From Bacteroidales bacterium (GTDB lineage: Bacteria; Bacteroidota; Bacteroidia; Bacteroidales; UBA932), in NCBI GenBank assembly GCA_017651785.1, contig JAGCCD010000234.1:1-10964 (forward strand): 10,964 nt of DNA, written 5' to 3'. A model generated the notes under the pieces. That model ran no database searches. It was not told the DNA's origin and was given only the letters and a program-made list of their open reading frames with translations. The first letter of the stretch is position 1. Each line of letters opens with the position of its first letter. Made by a program: the position numbers and the translations under genes. Shown one piece after another: positions 1-9,171 of the stretch.

Positions 1-1562
1 AATGGAACGTGGCCGATGGCACGCCAGCGCTCGTTGAAGGCACGCAGCGCCTCGGAGTTGGCAGTTTCGTTATCTGAGGGCTCGTAATTCTCCACCTCTG
101 CGATGAGGGCCTTCTTTGCACCGAGGTTGCTGTAGCAATCGTTCTCGCCCTTGGCATTCTTGTCGCGCTCGGCGAAGAACTCGTCACATGCTGCGCGGAA
201 GCGCTTCCAGATCTGTTCGCTCTTCTTGCGGGGCACGGCGCCAATCTCTTTCCACTGCTTCTGGAGCTCGATGAACTGGTCCGTAGCCTTTTTCCATTCG
301 GTGCTGGTCTTGAGTTCCTCCGCCTTCTGGATGATTTCCATCTTCTTGGCTAGGTTCTCGTTCATGGAGTCCTTGAACTCGGCGTAGTAGTCACGCTTGC
401 GTGCGTAGAACGCGTCGCATGCGGCACGGAAGCGGTCGTATACCTTTTGGTTCTCCTTGCGGGTGGCGAAACCAATCTTGCGCCAGCGAGCCTGGATCTC
501 CTCTATCTGGGAAGAGAGGGCATTCCATTCGCCGGAAGAGGTAACTTCCTTAGCAGCAATGGCTTCCACCTCTTCGCAGAGGGCCTGCTTGGCGGTGAGA
601 TTTGCAAGCTGCTCTTCCTTCTGGCCTTCGAAGTGGGCCTGGTAGCGCTTGTTGATGACTGCGGTAGCGGCCTTGAAGCGGTTCCAGATGTCTTCCCTCT
701 TCTCTTTGGCTACGGGACCGAATTCCTTCCACTGCTCGTGGAGCTTCTGGAGCTCGTGGAATGCGGAAACCACATTCTCGTTCTCTGCGAGCTTTTCTGC
801 GATTTCGCAGAACTTCTCCTTGGCCTCCAGGTTCTTCTGGAAATCAAGGTCGCGCAGATCGCGGCTGATCTTTACCTTGTCATAGAACTTCTCTACGTAG
901 TACTGGTAGGAGTCGTTTATGTCGCGGAATGCGTTTGCGGGTACGGGGCCGGCCTCTTTCCAGCGGTTCTGGATTTCGCGGAATGCGGGGAAGGAGTTGC
1001 TGGCGTCGCTGTCGTCTTCCACCATCTTCTTGAGGTCTTCTATGATGGCCTTCTTGGTCACAAGATTATCCTCGCGGCGGGCGTCCTGCTCCTTGTTGAA
1101 CTCTGCCCTCTCCTTCTTGTAGTCTGCGTAGATGGCCTTGAAGTTCTCTTCTACGGCTACGAAGGGGTTGTTGAGTGAGGATTCACCCTCGGGATTCTCT
1201 CCCTTGAGCTTGCCCAGAAGCTTGTAGAAAGCGGATTTGATGCTTTCTGCCTCTTTGGAGCGCATCATACTGTCCGCACTTTCCTTGAGGTTGCGGAACA
1301 TATCTGAAAGCTCCGCGAGGGACTTGTCTGCAAGGTTCTCGACCTTCTCCTTGAGCGTTTCCGGCTGAGGCTCGGGTTGTGGCGCTTCGGGAGCAGGTTC
1401 GGGATTTGCCGCGGGCGCTTCTTCTACGGGTGCGGGCTCAGGTTCAACCGGCTTGGGTTCGCTGACGGTCTGCTCTGCAGTTTCCACTGCAGCGGACGCT
1501 GCTTTTTCAGCTACGTCTGAAACCACCTCGGGGGTAATTTCAGGAATGATGGTGTCGCTCAT
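1..1562 (-). CDS. DUF349 repeat protein (3' end cut by window edge)
   Basis: Reading from the ATG at 1562-1560 gives 520 codons open to the left edge, so the C-terminus lies outside the window. Residues 1-30 are plain. Residues about 31-68 are a low-complexity Pro/Glu/Ala linker. Residues 70-130 look helical. From about 165 there are tandem helical repeats of the DUF349 type, each with a core W-[KR]-x-[IAF]-G followed by W-x-RF-x-A. The core tryptophans are at 201, 278, 360, 437 and 513, a period of 76-82 residues, so four full repeats and the start of a fifth are visible. No signal peptide or membrane segment is seen, and the charged, coiled-coil-like repeats suggest a cytoplasmic protein. 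DUF349 has no established biochemical role that I can state. The family is common in Bacteroidota at roughly 600 or more residues, so perhaps 100-150 residues are missing. It lies 70 bp downstream of the cyclotransferase gene on the same strand and has its own candidate -7 element. Confidence 0.9.
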   Translation of the reverse strand, partial: MSDTIIPEITPEVVSDVAEKAASAAVETAEQTVSEPKPVEPEPAPVEEAPAANPEPAPEAPQPEPQPETLKEKVENLADKSLAELSDMFRNLKESADSMMRSKEAESIKSAFYKLLGKLKGENPEGESSLNNPFVAVEENFKAIYADYKKERAEFNKEQDARREDNLVTKKAIIEDLKKMVEDDSDASNSFPAFREIQNRWKEAGPVPANAFRDINDSYQYYVEKFYDKVKISRDLRDLDFQKNLEAKEKFCEIAEKLAENENVVSAFHELQKLHEQWKEFGPVAKEKREDIWNRFKAATAVINKRYQAHFEGQKEEQLANLTAKQALCEEVEAIAAKEVTSSGEWNALSSQIEEIQARWRKIGFATRKENQKVYDRFRAACDAFYARKRDYYAEFKDSMNENLAKKMEIIQKAEELKTSTEWKKATDQFIELQKQWKEIGAVPRKKSEQIWKRFRAACDEFFAERDKNAKGENDCYSNLGAKKALIAEVENYEPSDNETANSEALRAFNERWRAIGHVP

Positions 1563-1590
1563 ATCAAAGGTTTTTTAAAGTTTCAAACTA

Positions 1591-1598
1591 CAAATATA
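1591..1598 (-). promoter_or_regulatory. -7 element TATATTTG of the DUF349 gene
   Basis: On the minus strand this reads TATATTTG, a full match to the Bacteroidota -7 consensus TAnnTTTG. It lies 28 nt before the ATG at 1562, in a very AT-rich 70-bp gap. No good TTTG-type -33 box is seen 17-20 bp upstream. A short AT-rich 5' leader of about 20-25 nt would follow. Confidence 0.5.
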
Positions 1599-1632
1599 TA
1601 AATATTTTTATAATGGAACCCTTTCGGCAGCC

Positions 1633-2388
1633 TCATTTCGTTTCCTTCAGTTCCACTTCATACATACGTGGCCAGTTCTTGCCGGTGAGGAAGATCCTTC
1701 CGTCAAGCACCGCAATGCCGTTAAGTACGTCTGTCTCAGGCCCCCTGAGGGCGTTGGGAAGCAGGCCGGAGCAATCTACCGTAGCTTCTACCACACCCGT
1801 CTTGGGGTTGATGATGACTATCATATCCGTCGTGTAGACATTGGCCCAGATGCGGCCGTCTATCCACTCCAGTTCGTTCAGATATCTTATGGGGCGGCCG
1901 TTCAGCGTAACCTTGAGGGTGCGCTGCAGATGGAACTCCCCATCCAGGAAGAAAAGGTTGGCGGAACCGTCCGAAGCGATGAGGGATTTGCCGTCCGTAG
2001 TGAGGCCCCAGCCCTCGCGGGGATAGGAGTAGGTCTTCTCATATTCCAGGGTTGCCGCATCGTATACGAAAGCTACATGATTAGTCCAGGTGAGCATATA
2101 TAACTTCCCTTGGAACATTACGGAACCCTCTCCGAAATACTTGTGGGCAAAGCCCAGTTTACGGAGTACTTTGCCTGTCTGCAGATCTACAATCCTGAAG
2201 CTTGACTGACCGGTCTGGCCGGTGCTCTCGTACAGGGTGCCGTTATCGAAAAAAAGGCCCTGGGTATAGGCCCTGGTATCGTGCGGATACTCACGTACTA
2301 CCTTGACCCCGTACTTTCGCGGACCCGGAGCGGAGCAGGCGCATACGCACAGCGCAAGCGCCGCAAGAGAAAGAATCAACCTTTTCAT
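1633..2388 (-). CDS. glutaminyl-peptide cyclotransferase, lipoprotein
   Basis: This 251-residue protein matches the plant/bacterial-type glutaminyl cyclotransferase family (Glu_cyclase_2). That family converts N-terminal glutamine of peptides to pyroglutamate, releasing ammonia, on a beta-propeller fold. Family landmarks are YTQGL at 41-45 preceded by PHD, EGWGLT at 125-130, LNELEW at 170-175 followed by an IWANVY run, VLNGIAV at 221-227, and LTGKNWP at 234-240. The N-terminus is a short basic, hydrophobic signal with a lipobox VCAC at 15-18, so Cys18 is the likely lipidated residue and the protein should be anchored facing the periplasm or cell surface. The signal peptide fixes the ATG at 2388. 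Length is as usual for the family. It is divergent from trmD with a 49-bp gap. Family assignment is strong; the natural substrates are unknown. Confidence 0.9.
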   Translation of the reverse strand: MKRLILSLAALALCVCACSAPGPRKYGVKVVREYPHDTRAYTQGLFFDNGTLYESTGQTGQSSFRIVDLQTGKVLRKLGFAHKYFGEGSVMFQGKLYMLTWTNHVAFVYDAATLEYEKTYSYPREGWGLTTDGKSLIASDGSANLFFLDGEFHLQRTLKVTLNGRPIRYLNELEWIDGRIWANVYTTDMIVIINPKTGVVEATVDCSGLLPNALRGPETDVLNGIAVLDGRIFLTGKNWPRMYEVELKETK

Positions 2389-2393
2389 CTGCG

Positions 2394-2401
2394 CAAATTT
2401 A
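2394..2401 (-). promoter_or_regulatory. -7 element TAAATTTG of the cyclotransferase gene
   Basis: On the minus strand TAAATTTG matches TAnnTTTG and ends 5 nt before the ATG at 2388. The start of a Bacteroidota transcript usually falls a few bases after this element, so the mRNA may begin at or next to the start codon. No clear -33 box is seen. Confidence 0.45.
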
Positions 2402-2413
2402 GCAAATAAATGC

Positions 2414-2421
2414 TAATTTTG
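2414..2421 (+). promoter_or_regulatory. -7 element TAATTTTG of trmD
   Basis: TAATTTTG matches TAnnTTTG and ends 16 nt before the trmD ATG at 2438. It lies 12 bp from the divergent -7 element of the cyclotransferase gene, so the two promoters would compete for the same 49-bp gap. The -33 region is not recognisable. Confidence 0.4.
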
Positions 2422-2437
2422 CATTTTACGCACCAAA

Positions 2438-3121
2438 ATGATGAGAATCGACATACTCAGCGTCGTCCCCGAGCTGCTGGACAGTCCCCTGTCTTATTCC
2501 ATTGTAGGGCGTGCCATCAAAAAAGGCCTTGTAGACATCCGCGTCCACAATCTCCGCAAATACGGCATCGGCCCCCGCCGCAACGTAGACGACTACAGCT
2601 ACGGCGGCGACGCCGGAATGGTAATGATGGTAGAGCCCGTCTACAGGATGATTGAGGAGCTCCGCTCGGAACGCCGCTACGACGAGGTCATCTACCTCTC
2701 CCCCGACGGAGAAAGACTCAACCAGGCAATCTCCAACGAGCTTTCGATGCTTGAAAACATCATACTGCTCTGCGGCCACTACAAAGGCATAGACCACAGG
2801 ATCCGCGAACACCTGGTAACAAGAGAGATTTCCGTTGGAGACTACGTGGTGAGCGGAGGGGAAATCCCCGCCGCCCTGCTGGCCGACTCCATAGTCCGCC
2901 TCATTCCCGGAGCCCTCACAGACGAGACCTCCGCCCTGTCCGATTCCTTCCAGGACAAGCTCCTCTCCCCTCCCGTCTACACCCGCCCCGCAGAATTCAA
3001 CGGCTGGAAAGTCCCCGACGTCCTTCTTAGCGGAAATCCCAAGCTGATTCGGGAATGGCAAGATACTCAAGCACTTGAGCGTACAAAAATGCTCCGTCCT
3101 GAACTTTTGGACACCGATTAA
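2438..3121 (+). CDS. trmD: tRNA (guanine-N1)-methyltransferase TrmD
   Basis: TrmD uses S-adenosylmethionine to methylate N1 of G37, next to the anticodon of tRNAs that read CUN, CCN and CGG codons, preventing +1 frameshifting. The 227-residue protein is close to the usual length. The SPOUT trefoil-knot cofactor site is seen in [12 protein letters not shown] (110-121) and [13 protein letters not shown] (130-142). Arg154 in IVRLIPG and Asp169 in LSDSF fall at the same numbers as the functional Arg154 and catalytic Asp169 of the E. coli enzyme. YTRP (181-184) and the closing RPELL are also typical. Two adjacent ATG codons (2438, 2441) are possible starts; the first was kept. No Shine-Dalgarno is seen. 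In many bacteria trmD sits with rimM, rpsP and rplS, but here it stands alone, as is common in Bacteroidota. Confidence 0.97.
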   Translation: MMRIDILSVVPELLDSPLSYSIVGRAIKKGLVDIRVHNLRKYGIGPRRNVDDYSYGGDAGMVMMVEPVYRMIEELRSERRYDEVIYLSPDGERLNQAISNELSMLENIILLCGHYKGIDHRIREHLVTREISVGDYVVSGGEIPAALLADSIVRLIPGALTDETSALSDSFQDKLLSPPVYTRPAEFNGWKVPDVLLSGNPKLIREWQDTQALERTKMLRPELLDTD

Positions 3122-3173
3122 TAAAATTTTTTAAAAACAAAAAATAACTTGCATTAAAAATTTTCAAAAAAAA

Positions 3174-3204
3174 CTTGCAGATTCAAAAAATCGCCGTATA
3201 TTTG
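3174..3204 (+). promoter_or_regulatory. strong Bacteroidota-type promoter (-33 CTTG, -7 TATATTTG)
   Basis: CTTG at 3174-3177 and TATATTTG at 3197-3204 are separated by 19 bp, matching the Bacteroidota primary-sigma layout TTTG-N17-20-TAnnTTTG with one mismatch. This is the only promoter in the window with both boxes at correct spacing. Upstream is an A/T-tract-rich stretch (3121-3173) that could act like an UP element. Transcription would start near 3209-3212, about 190 nt before the asd ATG. Confidence 0.65.
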
Positions 3205-3209
3205 CATTC

Positions 3210-3310
3210 GGAAATCAACAACTATTCTAACCAACAATAATTAACCTTCTAAAGGTATACACTACTAACTAACCGTCAAGGCCCGCTGTGAAGCGGGCCT
3301 TGACGTATTA
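3210..3310 (+). ncRNA. candidate ~100-nt small RNA or asd leader
   Basis: The segment runs from just after the strong promoter at 3174-3204 to just past the GC-rich hairpin at 3274-3305. It holds no credible coding sequence. Its 5' half is A/C-rich and probably unpaired, with a small hairpin ACCTT-CTA-AAGGT at 3244-3256, and the motif TAACC occurs at 3228, 3242 and 3270 (steps of 14 and 28 nt). I do not recognise it as any known RNA family. Either a stand-alone sRNA or the first part of a ~190-nt asd leader would fit; a second -7 element close to asd favours the sRNA reading. Boundaries are inferred. Confidence 0.35.
3274..3305 (+). terminator. perfect 14-bp hairpin, possible terminator without U-tract
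   Basis: CGTCAAGGCCCGCT (3274-3287) and AGCGGGCCTTGACG (3292-3305) are exact reverse complements around a GTGA loop. The stem is far stronger than expected by chance in this AT-rich gap. It is followed by TATTATG, not a run of T, so a classical intrinsic terminator is uncertain. It could end the upstream transcript (trmD read-through or the small RNA), protect an RNA 3' end, or act as a leader structure for asd. Confidence 0.5.
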
Positions 3311-3385
3311 TGACGCACGAGGTGAATGCTGCCGGTCAAGAGTAAAAGTAAATATGCAGGTGTATAGATTATTGTAGTTTTTATT

Positions 3386-3393
3386 TATATTTG
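3386..3393 (+). promoter_or_regulatory. -7 element TATATTTG of asd
   Basis: TATATTTG matches TAnnTTTG fully and ends 6 nt before the asd ATG at 3400. An mRNA starting a few bases later would have almost no 5' leader. No good -33 box is seen at 17-20 bp. It would drive the asd, antiporter and trpS run. Confidence 0.45.
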
Positions 3394-3399
3394 TAGTCT

Positions 3400-4404
3400 A
3401 TGAAAGCAGCTATAGTTGGCGCGAGCGGCGCCGTTGGACAGGAGTTTCTCCGGGTTCTTGAAGAACGGAATTTTCCGGCAGATGAGTTAGTTCTTTTCGG
3501 CTCCCAGAGGAGTGCCGGAAGAAAGTATATGTTTCGTGGTAAAGAGTTGGAAGTCAAACTCTTACAAGACAACGACGATTTCCGCGGAATAGATTTCGCG
3601 TTCGTGTCGGCCGGCGCTTCCACTTCCAGGCAGTTCGCAGACACCATCACCCGCCACGGAACAATAATGATAGACAATTCGTCCGCCTTCCGTATGGACG
3701 AGGACGTTCCCCTGGTGGTTCCCGAGTGCAATGCGGAAGATGCGCTCAATGCGCCCCGCGGCATAATCGCCAACCCCAACTGCACCACTATCATGATGGT
3801 GGTAGTGCTAAAGCCGATAGAGGCGCTGTCCCACATCCGCCGCATCCACGTTGCAAGCTATCAGTCCGCATCGGGAGCCGGCGCACAGGCTATGGCAGAG
3901 CTTGAGCAGCAGTATAAAGACCTCGCCAACGACCGGCCCGTAACCGTAAACAAATTCGCATATCAGCTCGCATACAACGTCATCCCGCAGATAGACGTAT
4001 TTATGGACAACGGCTACACCAAGGAGGAGATGAAGATGTTCGCAGAGACCCGCAAGATCCTCCATTCAGACGTGGCGTGCAGCGCGATGTGCGTGCGCAT
4101 ATCCGCCCTCCGCTCCCACTCCGAGGCCGTCTGGATCCAGACAGAAAAGCCCCTGGAAGTGGCTGAGGTGCAGAAAGCCATAGCGGCGGCTCCCGGCGTC
4201 ACCCTGCTGGACGAGCCCGCAACCCAGACCTATCCCATGCCCCTCTTCACCGCAGGCAAAGACGACATTTACGTGGGCCGCGTGCGCAAAGACCTTGCAG
4301 ATCCCTGCGGCATCACCCTGTGGCTTTCCGGAGACCAGATCCGTAAGGGCGCGGCGCTCAATGCAGTTCAGATCGCGGAATTTATCCTTTCACGCCGGAA
4401 GTAA
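3400..4404 (+). CDS. asd: aspartate-semialdehyde dehydrogenase
   Basis: This cytoplasmic enzyme makes L-aspartate 4-semialdehyde from aspartyl phosphate with NADPH, the branch point to diaminopimelate/lysine, threonine and methionine. At 334 residues it is the usual size for the shorter bacterial type. The NADP-binding [10 protein letters not shown] is at 7-16 right after the start, which fixes the ATG. NSSAFR is at 93-98. The catalytic cysteine is Cys128 in [16 protein letters not shown] is at 156-165, and YTKEEMKM (206-213) carries the substrate-binding glutamate region. The catalytic histidine is His240 in RSHSEAV. The usual VP before that motif reads IS here and RGHS reads RSHS, minor variants. 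The stop codon is directly followed by the ATG of the antiporter gene, so translation is probably coupled. Confidence 0.96.
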   Translation: MKAAIVGASGAVGQEFLRVLEERNFPADELVLFGSQRSAGRKYMFRGKELEVKLLQDNDDFRGIDFAFVSAGASTSRQFADTITRHGTIMIDNSSAFRMDEDVPLVVPECNAEDALNAPRGIIANPNCTTIMMVVVLKPIEALSHIRRIHVASYQSASGAGAQAMAELEQQYKDLANDRPVTVNKFAYQLAYNVIPQIDVFMDNGYTKEEMKMFAETRKILHSDVACSAMCVRISALRSHSEAVWIQTEKPLEVAEVQKAIAAAPGVTLLDEPATQTYPMPLFTAGKDDIYVGRVRKDLADPCGITLWLSGDQIRKGAALNAVQIAEFILSRRK

Positions 4405-7796
<3,392 letters not shown>

Positions 7797-7864
7797 CCCT
7801 ATAACAAAAATGTTAACATCTCAAACAAACTTGTTACAAATTCTACTAATCAAATAATTACACT
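7797..7864 (+). promoter_or_regulatory. AT-rich gap with two small palindromes before the peptidase gene
   Basis: The 68-bp gap has the perfect palindrome ATGTTAACAT at 7810-7819 and, 4 bp further, AACAA-AC-TTGTT at 7824-7835. A weak promoter could be CTTG (7830-7833) with TAATTACA (7855-7862), but no TAnnTTTG is present. The palindromes could be an operator or chance in AT-rich DNA. Confidence 0.25.
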
Positions 7865-8719
7865 ATGCAACTAGACGGAAGAAGACAAAGCACGAATGTC
7901 GATGACAGACGTGGCAGATCCGTGGGCAAAGCCGGCGGAATCGGACTCGGAGGCCTCCTTTTGGCCGGTATTCTTTACCTTGTTCTGGGTATTGACCCTA
8001 CCCCGGTGCTCCAGCAGGCAGGCGGTGTGACCGGCGGCGCCCAGACAGAGTACACCCCCACCGCAGAAGAGGAAGAACTCGCGGTATTCTCCAAGCAGAT
8101 CCTCGCCGGAACCGAGGATGTCTGGACAAACATCTTCAAGCAGAACGGCCTCAAGTACGAACCCCCGAAACTTGTACTTTACAACGACTATGTGCAGACC
8201 GCATCCGGCACCGCATCCGCCCAGGTAGGTCCTTTCTACAGCAGCGCAGACCAGACCGTCTACCTTGACCTCTCCTTCTTCACCAATATGAAGAAAGATA
8301 TCGGCGCCGACGGAGATTTCGCGTATGCATATGTCATTGCGCACGAGGTAGGTCACCACGTACAGTACCTTCTGGGCACCCTGAACGAAGTTCACTCCAA
8401 AATGTCCCGCGTGAGCGAGAAGGAATCCAACCAGCTGAGCGTGCGCCTTGAGCTCCAGGCAGACTTCTATGCCGGACTCTGGGCCCACTACGACAACAAG
8501 ATGTTCGGCTCCCTCGAAGACGGCGACATAGAAGAAGGCCTTAACGCTGCCAGCAAGATCGGTGACGACTATCTTCAGAAGAAAGCCCGCGGATATGCCG
8601 TCCCCGACTCGTTCAACCACGGCACTTCCGCACAGCGCGTAAAGTGGCTCAAGAAAGGCTATACCAGCGGCAACCCTTCACTGGGCGATACCTTCTCTGT
8701 TGCCTATAACGCTCTGTAG
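7865..8719 (+). CDS. YpfJ-type neutral zinc metallopeptidase, membrane-anchored
   Basis: The 284-residue protein matches the YpfJ/Zn_peptidase family, named for predicted metalloprotease activity; no substrate is established. The N-terminus has the family's RRQSTNVDDRRG-like motif (6-17), then one membrane helix at about 25-43, so the catalytic part should face the periplasm. A variable linker (50-65) follows. VGPFYSSADQTVYLDLSFF (121-139) and the zinc site HEVGHH (160-165; ligands His160 and His164, catalytic Glu161) are clear. ELQAD (196-200) gives the third ligand region, and DSFNHGTSAQR (248-258) is the closing family motif. Oddly, the protein has no cysteine at all: four cysteines I recall from E. 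coli YpfJ are replaced here by Ser114, Ser126, Phe201 and Gly274. It is followed 2 bp later by a small acidic protein gene, probably one operon. Confidence 0.93.
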   Translation: MQLDGRRQSTNVDDRRGRSVGKAGGIGLGGLLLAGILYLVLGIDPTPVLQQAGGVTGGAQTEYTPTAEEEELAVFSKQILAGTEDVWTNIFKQNGLKYEPPKLVLYNDYVQTASGTASAQVGPFYSSADQTVYLDLSFFTNMKKDIGADGDFAYAYVIAHEVGHHVQYLLGTLNEVHSKMSRVSEKESNQLSVRLELQADFYAGLWAHYDNKMFGSLEDGDIEEGLNAASKIGDDYLQKKARGYAVPDSFNHGTSAQRVKWLKKGYTSGNPSLGDTFSVAYNAL

Positions 8720-8721
8720 CA

Positions 8722-9171
8722 ATGGTATACGACATCTCTCTCCCCCTTTCTCCCGAGTGGATCCGCGAAGACGAGCGCTACGAGGAAGTAGACAATGCGA
8801 TGATCACCCATGCCGAGTGCCACCTCCCCTCCTCCGAGGAAGGAAAGTATGAGGCGGTGATTGACCTGTACGCCGGAGACATGCCGTCAGACACCACTGC
8901 CGAGGACGAGGCATACGCCAATTACGCGGAAATCATAGGCTGGGACGAGGAAGACGAAGAAGAAGATCCCATCGCCGAGTGGCGTTTCCAGAAACGCAAG
9001 GCCTACGGCTTCACCGGCGAGTGTGAAGACGGTTCCATAATGCTGCTGATGTGCGTAGAGATCGTAAAGGGCGGACTGCTTATCTGCTCGGTTGTGGCTC
9101 CCAGCGACGAGGCCGTCTCAAAGTGGGCGGAATACCTTGAAGCAAACTTAAAGGTAACTGCGTCTAACTAA
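8722..9171 (+). CDS. small acidic protein of unknown function, coupled to the peptidase
   Basis: I do not recognise this 149-residue protein. It begins 2 bp after the peptidase stop codon, so the two are almost surely co-transcribed and probably translationally coupled. It has no signal peptide or membrane helix and should be cytoplasmic. It is strongly acidic, with a Glu/Asp run at 74-82 (WDEEDEEEDP). The second half reads as beta strands followed by a helix: YGFTGECEDGS (95-105), a hydrophobic strand LLMCVEIV, GGLLICSVVAPS (117-128), then an amphipathic helix EAVSKWAEYLEAN. That layout loosely resembles the end of small alpha/beta domains such as the PsbP/DcrB type, but this is only a guess from shape. 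Its stop overlaps the convergent SEC-C gene by 8 bp. Confidence 0.8.
   Translation: MVYDISLPLSPEWIREDERYEEVDNAMITHAECHLPSSEEGKYEAVIDLYAGDMPSDTTAEDEAYANYAEIIGWDEEDEEEDPIAEWRFQKRKAYGFTGECEDGSIMLLMCVEIVKGGLLICSVVAPSDEAVSKWAEYLEANLKVTASN

Noticed and set aside
447-1178. 243-codon open frame on the plus strand inside the DUF349 gene
   Set aside because: It is antisense to a clearly conserved repeat protein and its translation is Leu/Val/Gly-rich with no family motif; a by-product of GC-rich codon use.
2426-3070. 214-codon open frame antisense to trmD
   Set aside because: TrmD motifs and catalytic residues are intact on the plus strand; the antisense frame has no support.
3310-3345. 11-codon ATG frame just after the GC-rich hairpin
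   Set aside because: Too short, no initiation signal and no run of regulatory codons that would make it a leader peptide.
3122-3399. A known riboswitch (for example lysine) upstream of asd
   Set aside because: The gap shows one long simple hairpin and AT-rich DNA, not the multi-helix junction of a lysine riboswitch.
7871-8620. 249-codon open frame antisense to the zinc peptidase
   Set aside because: The plus-strand frame carries the full set of peptidase motifs; the antisense frame shows none.
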